Below, piece by piece: positions 34,669-44,188 of a DNA stretch of 64,000 nt. The notes under the pieces were generated by a model. It made no database searches. It saw only the letters and a program-made list of their open reading frames with translations, and was not told where the DNA came from. The first letter of the stretch is position 1; each line of letters starts with the position of its first letter. Position numbers and translations under genes: made by a program. Origin of the DNA: Heyndrickxia vini (GTDB taxonomy: Bacteria > Bacillota > Bacilli > Bacillales > Bacillaceae_C); assembly GCF_016772275.1 (NCBI RefSeq), contig NZ_CP065425.1, forward strand, positions 3,006,653-3,070,652, in the 5' to 3' direction.

Positions 34669-35637
34669 TTAGTCTTCAGCGATTTTCAATACCATTTTAC
34701 CCTTGGCTCTACTGCTCACAATATGAATTTGCGCTTCGGCTGCTTCTTTAAGCGGCAGTATTGTACCAACAAATGGCTGGAGTCCACCGTTTTTCAATGC
34801 CGCTTCAACGGCGATTAAACTTTCATTATATTCATCTATTGGGGCATTCCATACGGCCATGCCAAGAATATCCGCTTCTTTGGCCATTGTCAGCCGAGGG
34901 TTGAAATCCAATGATCCACGGTTGCCAATTATGACAATGCGGCCAAACTTATTGAGAACCTTGAGGTCTTCCTCTAAATTAACGTTAGCAAGCATCTCAA
35001 TCACAACATCAACGCCCTGAACTTTTTCCAAATAACCATGCTCATGGTGATTAAGTACGACATCAGCACCAGCTTTTCTTACCAACTCCATGCCCTCTTC
35101 TGTTCCGGCTGTTCCGATGACTTGTGCACCATTATATTTTGCTAGCTGTACTGCTAAGAAACCTACACCACCGGAAGCACCATGAATTAATACTGTTTCA
35201 CCCGGTTTTAAATGAGCCCGGTGAAATAGTGCACGATAAGCGGCTGTGACTGGAACACCAAGTGCAGCTCCTTGTTCGAAGCTGATGGACTCTGGCAATT
35301 TATGTACAGCCTCGACATCACAAACCATTTTTTCCGCATAGGATCCAGTTTTTCTTTTAGCTAAAATGGAAGCGACAAATACACGATCACCAGTCTTAAG
35401 CCTAGTGACACCCTTTCCGACTTTATCGACCACGCCTGCACCATCAAACCCAGGAACATATGGCAAGTCCGGATTAAAAAAGGCATAACCTCCAGCACGG
35501 ATATATGTTTCAGCAGGATTTACACCAGCATAATGAAGCTTTACACGCACTTCCTTTTCCGCTGGTTCAGGTTCTTCAATTTCTACCCACTTCAATACAT
35601 CAGGTTCTCCAAAGGACGACATTTGAATAGCTTTCAA
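34669..35637 (-). CDS. NADPH:quinone reductase-like MDR oxidoreductase
   Basis: 322 residues from the TTG at 35637, preceded by AAAGGGGGAAG; the upstream frame lacks a ribosome site. Zinc-free medium-chain dehydrogenase/reductase: KAIQMSSFGEPDVLKWVE, PYVPGFDGAGVV, cofactor motif HGASGGVGFLAVQLAK (about 145-160) and an end typical of quinone oxidoreductases. Zinc ligand cysteines are lacking. It probably reduces quinones or enones with NADPH in the cytosol. It appears monocistronic. Confidence 0.82.
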   Translation of the reverse strand: MKAIQMSSFGEPDVLKWVEIEEPEPAEKEVRVKLHYAGVNPAETYIRAGGYAFFNPDLPYVPGFDGAGVVDKVGKGVTRLKTGDRVFVASILAKRKTGSYAEKMVCDVEAVHKLPESISFEQGAALGVPVTAAYRALFHRAHLKPGETVLIHGASGGVGFLAVQLAKYNGAQVIGTAGTEEGMELVRKAGADVVLNHHEHGYLEKVQGVDVVIEMLANVNLEEDLKVLNKFGRIVIIGNRGSLDFNPRLTMAKEADILGMAVWNAPIDEYNESLIAVEAALKNGGLQPFVGTILPLKEAAEAQIHIVSSRAKGKMVLKIAED

Positions 35638-35700
35638 TGGACTTCCCCCTTTAAAAATTAAATTACTTCCTTTTAAACATAAAACAGTGGATGCAGGCAT

Positions 35701-36156
35701 TCAAGTATTAACCCGATTATATATGTATGTTCATCCTTTAGTTGATTTTGCAGTAACTAGTTGGGTAGGAGATTGCCCAGCCAATTCTTTTTATCTTCAA
35801 GTTGACATTCTACTTGACGTATTAGTGAAAGCTGTTTAAACAATTGATACTCAAACCATTGTTTTACTTTTCAGCAACATATCCATTAAAAAATGATGTA
35901 AGCAGGTACACCTGTTAATGGCACTAAAAAGAGATAAAACACTTCAAAATTTGGGTAATTTTTTATTTTACTTTTATAAACTATTAGATTAATTAAATAG
36001 GGATGGGCTTATTCATTCCCATAGCAGTGCTTATAAGCCAACCCCTTTTTCCATATATTTCAAATTAAGTTTTTTAAGATTAATTATTATAGCCATTGTC
36101 GTCTACACCATTTTTTGGATTGCATTTTATATGTAATTTAAAAATCCTTAAAAATA
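35701..36156. other. Gene-poor region with GC hairpin and a possible coding remnant
   Basis: At 35999-36050 a hairpin with arms GGatGGGCTTAT and ATAAGCCaaCCCC is followed by TTTTT on the plus strand, though no plus-strand gene lies before it. Overlapping its end, a plus-strand frame from about 36059 reads as one hydrophobic helix ending at 36133 (VVYTIFWIAFYM). It has no start codon, which suggests the tail of a decayed small membrane protein. Confidence 0.3.
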
Positions 36157-36202
36157 AAGAAGAGCACATATTAGTTGTATAAATAATATATGCCCTTCTT
36201 TT
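36157..36202 (-). terminator. Terminator downstream of the VOC gene
   Basis: Arms AAGAAGaGCacATATTA and TAATATatGCccTTCTT form a long, slightly mismatched stem with a T-rich end on the minus strand. It lies about 160 bp after the VOC gene stop. Confidence 0.6.
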
Positions 36203-36364
36203 ATTCAATTAATTACAATTGGTAACAACTTCAAAAACTCTATTAAAAAAAGATTGATTAAACTAGAGTTACTCTTTTTAAATAAGTATGAGATTTTTAT
36301 AAAAAAGTTTAATCAATTTCCTACTATTTTATTCAAGTTTAGAGCCTGATTGAGGAATAGCCTG

Positions 36365-36718
36365 TCAACTTTCCGAATAGCAAGGCACTTCGACCATAAA
36401 CCCTCCAGGAGCATCAACATAAAAGGTATAGCAACCATGAGCATATCCTGGAGGCTTTACATCAAATCCATTCTCCCTCAAACATTGATTAATCTTGTTC
36501 ACCTGTTCTTTATTTTTCTGAGAGAATCCAATATAGAAGGTTTTTGGATAGTGGACTTCTCTTCCCTTCATTAATGTCAACGCTAAACCATCGTCATCAT
36601 ACATTAAGGCAAATCCATTTCCTCGACTGACTTCACATGTCATATTAAAGAAGGTTTCTAAAAATTCTCGAGCAGCTGCGACATCCGACACGCTGAGATT
36701 AAGATGATTAAGTTTCAT
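36365..36718 (-). CDS. VOC-family protein (glyoxalase/bleomycin-resistance fold)
   Basis: 117 residues, a single VOC module: NHLNLSVSDVAAAREFLETFF, then FALMYDDDGLALTLM and a C-terminal Glu in GFMVEVPC that could bind metal. GAGGAAAT precedes the ATG. Function may be glyoxalase-like or drug-binding; the sequence does not decide. Alone between two gene-poor stretches. Confidence 0.78.
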   Translation of the reverse strand: MKLNHLNLSVSDVAAAREFLETFFNMTCEVSRGNGFALMYDDDGLALTLMKGREVHYPKTFYIGFSQKNKEQVNKINQCLRENGFDVKPPGYAHGCYTFYVDAPGGFMVEVPCYSES

Positions 36719-37301
36719 ATTTCCTCTAAGTCTCCTCTTTTAATTTTTTTCTTCAGGTTCATTTTAAGCATTTTAGGCTATCTCTACATCGTCAATTAGA
36801 ATGAGACTCTCTACAACTTCAGATTGATTTTTATTAAGGAAGTGTCATCATCACTTTTTTCGTTTGATGATCCGATTGTTGAATAAAAGCTAGTGAAGAG
36901 TGGCCAACGAAACACCCTATAGAAAAAAAAATCGAACTTTGTTTTATATGATCAATCTTTTTTATAAAACTACAAAAAATGTAGATGTAAAATAAAGCTT
37001 GGTTAAAAACACCCCGTAAATCCACATTTCACGTTAAAGTAAGTGAGCATGTTTTGAAAAACTTTGATCTAAACGGGCTCATTCTCTGAAGCACTATATA
37101 ATTTTGATAAAAAAGTTTGATCACTTTCTGCCTATGATCCCAAACAATCACGCCCTTTTCCGAAATAACTAAGAAGATACATCAGCTCGTTTTGTGGAAC
37201 AAGGCAAGCTTAAGAGATGTCTTTTTCTCTTCATAACATTAACCTTTTAGAGGAAGTTAAAATCTTCTCGTTTATAATATAATTCTCATAATAAAAGTCT
37301 A
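36719..37301. other. 583-bp region without a supported gene
   Basis: Short frames occur, the longest on the minus strand at 36834-37025, but none has a ribosome site or family resemblance. No repeat array or strong hairpin was found. It may be worn-down former coding DNA. Confidence 0.4.
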
Positions 37302-37745
37302 TTAAAAACCGAATCCAGCTAAAATAACAGCTATCAAAAATATAATTTGTAAAATCGTTCGAGGGATAAGAGTAGTACTCGGTCTTCCACCAATGGTGGC
37401 CCCTTTTCGTGCAGCGCGAATATTAGCTGGGAACATAACAATAAGTAAGATTGCCAAACCGATTGAAGCAATACTTGATGTAATGGGAATTAATAGACCA
37501 ATGGCTCCAACGATTTCAAGAATTCCAGTAATAGTCACGATGAATTCTGGATTTGGTAGAGCTGGAGGTACCATTTTGATAAGATCCGGGCGTCTCTTTC
37601 CCCAATGAGCCGTTGCTGTAAATATAAACATCAGAGCAACGGCCATTCGTAAAGAAGTTTCCCAATCATCAAAATAGGACAGTCCAAGAAAACCAATCAA
37701 GCGAAAAATCAAGAATGACACAATCAATAGGATAAACGGAGCCAT
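37302..37745 (-). CDS. DoxX-family membrane protein
   Basis: 147 residues with four hydrophobic helices. The DoxX signature is seen in LRMAVALMFIFTATAHWGKRRPDLIKMVPPALPNP, followed by ITGILEIVGAIGLLIP. AAAGGAGGAATACGA precedes the ATG. It is 16 bp after the DUF2269-type gene, so the two form a small operon. DoxX proteins are linked to redox or detoxification complexes, but no precise reaction can be given. Confidence 0.8.
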   Translation of the reverse strand: MAPFILLIVSFLIFRLIGFLGLSYFDDWETSLRMAVALMFIFTATAHWGKRRPDLIKMVPPALPNPEFIVTITGILEIVGAIGLLIPITSSIASIGLAILLIVMFPANIRAARKGATIGGRPSTTLIPRTILQIIFLIAVILAGFGF

Positions 37746-37761
37746 TCGTATTCCTCCTTTA

Positions 37762-38232
37762 TTAAAAACCTTTGGTTATCATAAAATACAAAATAATGAC
37801 AGGTAATAAAGTAGCAGTGATTCCAAAAATAGCCCAATAAAGCGATGCTTTCCGGTACGCTTTACAAATGATACCGGTCTCTATCGATTTGGCGCTGTGG
37901 CGGATCATGCTGCGCTGTGCGGGCAACAGTACCGCCAACCATAGAATGCCGGTTAGAAAAAACAGGACCAACGAAAGGGTAAGCCAATTAAAACCAGACA
38001 TCGAATACCCTGCATGAACAGCCATTAGACTACCGGAAACGATAATTAAAATTAAACCTGGCAGTGTAAATATAAAGTCGGCCAACATCACGTTTTTCAC
38101 CGTGTTGTGAATGAATGCAGGCTCCTCTTTTATATCGGCCCGAATCTTCCAAAACGCTGCAGTAATTATATTCCCTAAAAAAATAACCGCCCCTAAAAGA
38201 TGCAAAAACAACAGTAAGCCCACGTGGTCCAC
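37762..38232 (-). CDS. DUF2269-type integral membrane protein
   Basis: 156 residues and four hydrophobic helices; LLLFLHLLGAVIFLGNIITAAFWK at the N-terminus is typical of the DUF2269 group. The start is a GTG at 38232, or another GTG four codons on that is better spaced from AAGGA. Co-transcribed with the DoxX gene. Function unknown. Confidence 0.72.
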   Translation of the reverse strand: MDHVGLLLFLHLLGAVIFLGNIITAAFWKIRADIKEEPAFIHNTVKNVMLADFIFTLPGLILIIVSGSLMAVHAGYSMSGFNWLTLSLVLFFLTGILWLAVLLPAQRSMIRHSAKSIETGIICKAYRKASLYWAIFGITATLLPVIILYFMITKGF

Positions 38233-38393
38233 ATCCTTATCATTTATTCTTTTTTGACCGCAGTATTTTGGTCATGAATGTTGCGAAATCATCTATGCTA
38301 AATTACGTGAGAGTGCTTTTAATTTGAATATTAATTACAGCATTTTATATATTTCACTTTATTGAATAGGATTTCTCGGAAGTTGTTACTTTG

Positions 38394-39047
38394 TTAAATA
38401 GTATTTTTTATATTTCTTAGATTCTCTATATCTCCATTAACTATCACATCAATATGAGCAGAAATAATATCAATATCTAAATCCCACCATTTAATTTCTA
38501 GCAATTCGTTAACAATTTTTTCTGAAAAACGACTTTTAAGTTTCTTTGCTGGATTTCCCCCAACAATAGTGTAAGGTTCCACATCTTGTGTAATAACTGA
38601 TTTGGCTGCTATAATTGCACCGTCCCCTATTTTTATTCCAGGCATTATGAAAGTATCCATCCCAATCCAAACATCATTTCCAATTATGGTATCACCTTTA
38701 AACGGCAACTGATCTATCGTTGGCGTATATTTCTCCCAACCGTTTCCGAAAATATTGAACGGGTACGTTGAAAAACCATCCATTCTATGATTAGCTCCAT
38801 TCATAATAAATGTGACACCGGGTGCTATTGCACAAAATTTCCCTATAATAAGTTTGTCACCGAAGAATTCGTAATGATATAACACTTGATCTTCAAAAGA
38901 TTCACCATTTCTTGCATCGTAATATGAGTAATCACCCACAATAATGTTTGGTCTAGTAATTGTATTTTTAATAAATTGCACAACTTCATTTCCTTTAATT
39001 GGATATTTTTCTTTAGGATTAGGTCCTCTTTGATTATTTGATTCCAT
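38394..39047 (-). CDS. vat: Streptogramin A (virginiamycin A) O-acetyltransferase, Vat family
   Basis: 217 residues of the left-handed beta-helix xenobiotic acetyltransferase family. Strong Vat signatures: [13 protein letters not shown] near the start, [21 protein letters not shown], and the catalytic His in [12 protein letters not shown] (H87). Hexapeptide repeats follow ([26 protein letters not shown]). It acetylates the hydroxyl of group A streptogramins in the cytosol. AAAGGACG precedes the ATG. It lies 15 bp after vgb, recalling the vat-vgb pair of staphylococcal plasmids. No mobile-element genes flank the pair here. Confidence 0.88.
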   Translation of the reverse strand: MESNNQRGPNPKEKYPIKGNEVVQFIKNTITRPNIIVGDYSYYDARNGESFEDQVLYHYEFFGDKLIIGKFCAIAPGVTFIMNGANHRMDGFSTYPFNIFGNGWEKYTPTIDQLPFKGDTIIGNDVWIGMDTFIMPGIKIGDGAIIAAKSVITQDVEPYTIVGGNPAKKLKSRFSEKIVNELLEIKWWDLDIDIISAHIDVIVNGDIENLRNIKNTI

Positions 39048-39062
39048 CGTATCTACGTCCTT

Positions 39063-39959
39063 TCATGATTTTAATAACAAACTTAGCCGACCTATCTTAT
39101 TGCACTCCTCAGCGAACCAAATGGCACCGTCTGATCCTAATGTAATACCATGTGGCTCCGCATTTTGGGTAGGTATTGAATATTCTGTAATTTCACCTTC
39201 CGTTGAAATGCGACCAATTTGATTACTCCCCCATTCGGTAAACCATAAAGCATGATCAGGACCTTCTGCTATTGCGTGTGGACGAGCATTTGCAGTAGGG
39301 ATATGATATTCACTTATTTTTCCAGAAGGAGTGATTCTGCCGATTTTATTCCCGTTAATTTCTACGAACCAGAGGGCGTTGTCAGATCCGCATGTAATAC
39401 CAACGGGACCAGCATGTTTTGTTGGTAAAAGATAATTCGTTATTTCTCCCGATATTGTTATTCGGCCAATTTGATTACTTTGATTTTCAGTAAACCAAAT
39501 GGCACCATCCGGGCCAGCTACAATAAAAGAGGGGTAGGAGTCAGGATTCGGTAAATCATACTCAATTATTTCACCTGATGATAAAATTCGCCCTATTCTA
39601 TTTCCATTCATTTCCGTAAACCAAATGTCTCCATTGTGCCCTTCCGTTATTCCAAAGGGAGCAGAATCTGAGCACGGTAAAACATATTCGATCATTTCGC
39701 CTGTTACTGTCAGTTTTCCAATTTTATTCGCCTTATTTTCCGTAAACCATACATCACCTTGGGTTGTGGAGGTTATAGACAGCACACCAGCATTGGATGT
39801 AGGAATAACGAAATGAGTGACTTCGCCGTTAACAGTCATTCGACCAATTTGATTAGCTCTATGTTGTGTAAACCATAGCGCACCATCTTTTCCTATCGTT
39901 ATTCCATAAGGGCCAGAATCTATGTCAAGAAGTTCATATTCCTCAATCTTTACAATCAT
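39063..39959 (-). CDS. vgb: Virginiamycin B (streptogramin B) lyase
   Basis: 298 residues forming a seven-bladed propeller, with recurring GxxGxIWFTE...NKIGRI blades. The residues known from the staphylococcal enzyme fall at the same numbers: Y18, H228, E268, H270 and E284. Vgb linearises group B streptogramins by a C-O elimination at the ester bond, needing Mg. AGGAGGAACTAC precedes the ATG. It is the first gene of the vgb-vat unit, which together would inactivate both streptogramin components. Confidence 0.92.
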   Translation of the reverse strand: MIVKIEEYELLDIDSGPYGITIGKDGALWFTQHRANQIGRMTVNGEVTHFVIPTSNAGVLSITSTTQGDVWFTENKANKIGKLTVTGEMIEYVLPCSDSAPFGITEGHNGDIWFTEMNGNRIGRILSSGEIIEYDLPNPDSYPSFIVAGPDGAIWFTENQSNQIGRITISGEITNYLLPTKHAGPVGITCGSDNALWFVEINGNKIGRITPSGKISEYHIPTANARPHAIAEGPDHALWFTEWGSNQIGRISTEGEITEYSIPTQNAEPHGITLGSDGAIWFAEECNKIGRLSLLLKS

Positions 39960-40007
39960 GTAGTTCCTCCTTTTCTTTATAGGGAATGTTTTAGGTTAGA
40001 ATATAGT

Positions 40008-40031
40008 CCACTTAACAAATTAGCCAAGTGG
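40008..40031 (-). terminator. Weak terminator after the 165-residue gene
   Basis: Arms CCACTT and AAGTGG with partly paired flanks, 10 bp after the stop at 40041. The T-run is poor, so some read-through into vgb is possible. Confidence 0.4.
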
Positions 40032-40040
40032 TTTATTGGA

Positions 40041-40538
40041 TCATGACAAGTTTTCTTCTAGATGAATAATTTTTTTAACGATTTCTTTTCGATTAATTTC
40101 TTTTAAAGGAAGGAACCTTGGTGGCGCTGGAATGTTAAAGTCAATATGTGAATGAGATAGCTCAAACAGTAGAGTTCCTATCTTATCTTTATGTTGATTT
40201 TCAATCACAATCCAAAAAACACGTTTTTCATGGTGAAGTGTGCCCCACTTAGCCTTTTCTATTGAATTTCTAAAATGCAGACACTCTCCAATAACAAAGT
40301 CATCTTCTTTCGTTTTTTCTGTAGACCGAAAACCATTTTCTTTTACTATTTTCCATATTGGTGGAATAAGTTTATCCAAATACATGCCGTATGTTGCATC
40401 TTCATATTTCGGAAACAGTTCTTCAAGCTCTGTGATATTCCTGTTCAGTACTTCTTTCCAGTGTTCTTTTAAATAAGTAGATAGCACTTCACCTAACTCA
40501 TGGATCGTCATCTGCGGTTGAACATTTACTGTTGTCAT
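40041..40538 (-). CDS. Conserved-looking protein of unknown function
   Basis: 165 residues, soluble, acidic and basic residues mixed, no signal peptide or membrane segment. TWEAK points: MTIHELGEVLSTYLKEHWKEVLN near the start and RVFWIVIENQHKDKIGTLLFELSHSHIDF in the last third. AATGGAGGGATTCTT precedes the ATG. Divergent from the double-MerR regulator, which may control it. I do not recognise the family. Confidence 0.65.
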   Translation of the reverse strand: MTTVNVQPQMTIHELGEVLSTYLKEHWKEVLNRNITELEELFPKYEDATYGMYLDKLIPPIWKIVKENGFRSTEKTKEDDFVIGECLHFRNSIEKAKWGTLHHEKRVFWIVIENQHKDKIGTLLFELSHSHIDFNIPAPPRFLPLKEINRKEIVKKIIHLEENLS

Positions 40539-40687
40539 AAGAATCCCTCCATTTTTTTCATCTTACAAATCAAGCTTACAACATTAAAGCCAATTCTAAA
40601 GTTTCTAGAAAAAATGGCTGAATTTTCAATACTTTATTTGATAAACTTTACATGAAGGTACAATAATTAAATATAGGAGTGTGCTCA

Positions 40688-41374
40688 TTGAAAAAATTAA
40701 GACCTATAGATATTGCAAAAAAATTAAATATTAGTACAAGTTCTATAAGAAGCTATGAAGAAAGAGGAATTGTGCCGAAATCTGAACGGTCATCTACTGG
40801 TTATAGGATATTTACAGAGGAACATTTTGCCTATTTTGAGTGTATTGTAGCTATGTCTCCTGGGTTTGGAATGGAAATAACATCAGCTGTTCTAAAAAAA
40901 TTGCAACGAAAAGAACTAGATGCTGCTCTTTGGATAATAAATAAAGCGCAAGTAGCTAATTATGAAGACAAAATAATTATTGAACAGGTAAATAATTATT
41001 TGGAAAAATTGACGCATGAAAACTCTATGACTACCGGAGAAGTGTCACTTAAGACAAATATACCTCCATCAACTCTTCGCTATTGGGAAAAGGAAGGATT
41101 TATTACGTCCAAAAGAGGAGAACTAAATAACTATCGTCTATTTGACACTTTCCAACACATAAAAATCTTATTAATGAAAATAACTCAGAATGCCGTTTAT
41201 TCATATGAGGTTATTCAAATAAAAAAGGAGATTAAAGAATTAAACCAATATGATCTTAAGGAAGTAAGAAAAGTAATACATGATATTCAAAACCATATAG
41301 ATAAACGTAACCAAAAACAGCTTAAGGGGATATTCTATCTATATAAATTGTCTAAAAAATTAAACCTGCATTGA
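40688..41374 (+). CDS. Regulator with two MerR-type DNA-binding domains
   Basis: 228 residues from the TTG at 40688, eight bases after AGGAG. The first MerR helix-turn-helix is at about 4-40 (RPIDIAKKLNISTSSIRSYEERGIVPKS...GYRIFTEE). A second one is at about 112-150 (MTTGEVSLKTNIPPSTLRYWEKEGFITSKR...NNYRLFD). A helical C-terminal tail follows. The usual MerR protein has one such domain with a dimerising coiled coil, so this tandem form may bind alone as a pseudo-dimer. It faces away from the unknown gene at 40041-40538. Confidence 0.82.
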   Translation: MKKLRPIDIAKKLNISTSSIRSYEERGIVPKSERSSTGYRIFTEEHFAYFECIVAMSPGFGMEITSAVLKKLQRKELDAALWIINKAQVANYEDKIIIEQVNNYLEKLTHENSMTTGEVSLKTNIPPSTLRYWEKEGFITSKRGELNNYRLFDTFQHIKILLMKITQNAVYSYEVIQIKKEIKELNQYDLKEVRKVIHDIQNHIDKRNQKQLKGIFYLYKLSKKLNLH

Positions 41375-41632
41375 ATATATAGTATTTTTCTATGATATTG
41401 TTGGCAACTTTAGAAAGTACATGAAAACACCACCCCCTTATCAAGGGATTAGCGTATTTATTTTTAATCGTTTAAATTTCATTCAAAAAGTTCTATGTAT
41501 TCTCCTCCCAACATAGTAAAATCCTTTTCTACCAAACCCAATCGTTGTGCGTTATATTAACTTATTTGTTTTTTAATTGTTGGATGGTTGACATATCCCA
41601 ATCCCATTATTGCCCAGAAGGTGATCCATTTG
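41375..41632. other. Intergenic region before the sigma-B-controlled small gene
   Basis: No supported gene. The stretch following the regulator stop is AT-rich, with no good terminator seen. The sigma-B promoter of the next gene begins at 41633. Confidence 0.4.
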
Positions 41633-41658
41633 GTTTAACAATCTTTTTATTTGGGTAA
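41633..41658 (+). promoter_or_regulatory. Sigma-B promoter of the small membrane protein gene
   Basis: GTTTAA (41633-41638), 14 bp spacer, GGGTAA (41653-41658). This matches the sigma-B consensus GTTTAA-N12-15-GGGTAT at eleven of twelve positions. It lies 36 bp before the ATG at 41695. The next genes downstream, rsbQ and rsbP, control sigma-B. Confidence 0.7.
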
Positions 41659-41694
41659 TCTTCACTATACACTTTGGAAAGGGAGGATATAAAG

Positions 41695-41844
41695 ATGTTT
41701 TGGACAATTATCGGAATTTTATTTGTTCTTTGGTTACTGGGGTTTGCTTTTCATATCGCCGGTGGATTTATTCATATTCTCCTCGTGATTGCTGTTATTG
41801 TACTTATTGTTAAATTGGTTCAAGGATTTATAGCCAATGGATGA
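41695..41844 (+). CDS. 49-residue membrane protein, lmo0937-like
   Basis: Starts MFWTIIGILFVLWLLGF and has two hydrophobic helices joined by AFHIAGGFIH; ends LVQGFIANG. GGAAAGGGAGG lies nine bases before the ATG. The layout and length are those of the lmo0937 family of small Firmicute membrane proteins, several of which are general-stress genes. Its sigma-B promoter and own terminator make it a monocistronic stress gene. Molecular function unknown. Confidence 0.82.
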   Translation: MFWTIIGILFVLWLLGFAFHIAGGFIHILLVIAVIVLIVKLVQGFIANG

Positions 41845-41847
41845 ATG

Positions 41848-41880
41848 AACCTCTCCTAATCTATTGGAGAGGTTTTTTTT
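41848..41880 (+). terminator. Terminator of the small stress gene
   Basis: Stem AACCTCTCC / GGAGAGGTT with a 9-nt loop and a run of eight T. Four bases after the stop at 41844. Confidence 0.9.
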
Positions 41881-42016
41881 ATGAAGAGAAGTAGTCCTTT
41901 CTTATTAATTTTTAGTATATATCTATCAAAGAATACTGCATCGTACATATTTCTTGTATAATATGATAGTAGATTAGATGGTTTGAAAAATACAAATATT
42001 TTAAGAAAGGAGCTTT

Positions 42017-42865
42017 ATGATGAACCAAGATATCCTAAACCGAAATAATGTAACGATAAAAGGCAATGGGGAACGGGCTATGATATTCGCACCCGGTTTT
42101 GGATGTGACCAAACTGTATGGAAGACTGTATCTGAATCATTTGAATGTGACTATCAAGTTATTTTATTTGATTATGTAGGTATGGGACAATCAGATATAG
42201 AGGCATTTGATCCGAATAAATACAGCAAGCTTTCCGGCTATGTACAAGATGTGTTGGATGTTTGTTCAGCTTTATCTCTAAAAGATGCGATATTTGTTGG
42301 TCATTCTGTTGCGGGGATGATTGGTTTATTAGCCTCTTTACAACATCCAGAGTACTTTTCCCGTCTGATTATGATCGGGCCATCTCCCTGTTATCTTAAT
42401 GAGCCGCCCGAGTATTTTGGAGGTTTTGAGAAAGAAGATCTGACTGGCTTAATCGATATGATGGAGAAAAATTATATCGGCTGGGCAACTAGTTTTGCCT
42501 CAACCGTTACTAATAATTCTAGTCGGCCAGATGTTGCAAACGAGCTGGAAAATCGCTTTTGTTCCACCGATCCTGTCATTGCTCGTATATTTGCGGAAGC
42601 TTGTTTCTTTGCAGATAACCGTCAAGACTTGCCGAAAGTTACTGTTCCTTCTCTTATTATGCAATGTTCAGATGACGTTATTGCGCCGATCGCAGTAGGT
42701 GAATACCTCAATCAACACATACCTAATAGTACAATTACATATATGAATGCAAACGGGCATTGTCCACATTTGAGTCATCCTGAAGAAACAATCCAATTCA
42801 TTCGTGAATATATTGGAAAGATTCCCGATAAAACGATCCTAGAGGTGAGCGTGGCTAATGAATGA
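42017..42865 (+). CDS. rsbQ: RsbQ, alpha/beta hydrolase of the energy-stress pathway
   Basis: 282 residues. Alpha/beta hydrolase with nucleophile S97 in VGHSVAG, acid in QCSDD (about 219) and His in NGHCPHLSH (about 247). The sequence [15 protein letters not shown]...[12 protein letters not shown] is that of Bacillus RsbQ, and [18 protein letters not shown] is a strong signature. RsbQ is needed for RsbP to sense energy stress and is thought to supply a small hydrophobic ligand. AAAGGAG precedes two adjacent ATG codons; either may be used. Overlaps rsbP by 8 bp. Confidence 0.93.
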   Translation: MMNQDILNRNNVTIKGNGERAMIFAPGFGCDQTVWKTVSESFECDYQVILFDYVGMGQSDIEAFDPNKYSKLSGYVQDVLDVCSALSLKDAIFVGHSVAGMIGLLASLQHPEYFSRLIMIGPSPCYLNEPPEYFGGFEKEDLTGLIDMMEKNYIGWATSFASTVTNNSSRPDVANELENRFCSTDPVIARIFAEACFFADNRQDLPKVTVPSLIMQCSDDVIAPIAVGEYLNQHIPNSTITYMNANGHCPHLSHPEETIQFIREYIGKIPDKTILEVSVANE

Positions 42866-44060
42866 GCAATTAGATCACGCTCCTTGTGGTTTCGTCACAC
42901 TTTCAAAAGATGGAATTCTGTTATCCATTAATCATACATTAATTCAATTGCTTAAATATGGCGCGGAGCAACTTGTTGGACAACATATCAATGTAATTCT
43001 TACAGGATCTGCTCAAGTATTTTTTCAGCTTTATTTCCTTCCATTAATAACCGTTCAACATCGAGTGGAGGAAATGTATCTTTCATTAGCAAATGAAAAT
43101 GGAGAAGAAATACCAGTTCTCATGAATGCATCTCTAAGTCAGGATCCGGATGACGGAGTGATAACGTGTGTCATAATACCCATGAGGAAAAGAAATGAAT
43201 ACGAAAACCAGCTACTAATAGCAAAAAAAGTCGCTGAAGATGCTTTAACGGAAAAAAACAAAGCGATCATTGACTTAGAGGAAACCCTTAATGCCTTGAA
43301 TAAAAATCAATTAAAACTTCTAGAAGTGAATAAGCAAAATCAAAAATTTAAAATAGATACACAAAACGAATTAACACTTGCGAAAAAAATACAAGAAACA
43401 TCGCTAACTGAAGCCATATCCAATGATTACATTGACATTGATTCACACTATCATGCATCAAGAGAGTTGTCTGGTGATATTTATGGTTTCTATCAAATTA
43501 ATACACATCAGTATGGAGTTATTTTATTAGACGTCATGGGACATGGAATTTCTTCTGCACTCATAACGATGGCCCTTCATTCCTTATTCCAACGGTTGAT
43601 TACAAAAGGAGTTCCTACCGCTGTAGTGATGAAAGAATTAGATAATTATTTACATAATTTGTTTCATTCTAATCAGGATTCTTGGCATTATTGCACAGCA
43701 ATTTATTTAATTATCGATACTGATAAACAAACCATTGAATATACGAATGCTGGTCACCCACCGGCTATTTTTCAGAATCCGGCAAAAGAGCAGCAAGAAC
43801 TTCGTTCAACCTCGCCCCCAATCGGAACATTCGAGGGATTACGGTTCAAAACGGATACATTTAAATATGAAAAAGGCAGCAGAATTCTTTTATACACGGA
43901 CGGTGTTTCAGAACCTCTTGGAGAAAAACATTTACGTTCACTATTAATGGAGAATTCATATAAGTCTTTGGATCATTTAAAAGATAAGATTTTGGAGTCC
44001 CTTCAAATTGAGGGAGAAAAAAATGATGATCAGTGTTTTATTTTGATTGAGTTAAAATAA
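42858..44060 (+). CDS. rsbP: RsbP-type PAS-PP2C phosphatase
   Basis: 400 residues. N-terminal PAS domain at about 1-110 ([26 protein letters not shown]), a coiled coil at about 112-178 and a C-terminal SpoIIE/PP2C domain. The metal-binding ELSGDIYG (about 202), [13 protein letters not shown] (about 223), [15 protein letters not shown] and NDDQ are intact, so it should be active. It dephosphorylates RsbV, freeing sigma-B. The overlap with rsbQ shows co-translation. Confidence 0.92.
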   Translation: MNEQLDHAPCGFVTLSKDGILLSINHTLIQLLKYGAEQLVGQHINVILTGSAQVFFQLYFLPLITVQHRVEEMYLSLANENGEEIPVLMNASLSQDPDDGVITCVIIPMRKRNEYENQLLIAKKVAEDALTEKNKAIIDLEETLNALNKNQLKLLEVNKQNQKFKIDTQNELTLAKKIQETSLTEAISNDYIDIDSHYHASRELSGDIYGFYQINTHQYGVILLDVMGHGISSALITMALHSLFQRLITKGVPTAVVMKELDNYLHNLFHSNQDSWHYCTAIYLIIDTDKQTIEYTNAGHPPAIFQNPAKEQQELRSTSPPIGTFEGLRFKTDTFKYEKGSRILLYTDGVSEPLGEKHLRSLLMENSYKSLDHLKDKILESLQIEGEKNDDQCFILIELK

Positions 44061-44144
44061 AACGTATACACAATGCATACCAAATATTGATTCAATGAAA
44101 ATTCAGGGTTTTAAATCATACGAATGATAAAAGTATTTAAATGA

Positions 44145-44171
44145 AACTTCCCAAGTTTTACTTAGGAAGTT
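44145..44171. terminator. Bidirectional terminator between rsbP and ribH
   Basis: Arms AACTTCCcAAG and CTTaGGAAGTT with a five-base loop, T-rich on both strands. Serves the convergent rsbQP and rib operons. Confidence 0.8.
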
Positions 44172-44188
44172 TTCATCATGACAATCAC

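Noticed and set aside
36834-37025. 63-codon minus-strand frame
   Set aside because: No ribosome site, no recognisable family and low-complexity composition.
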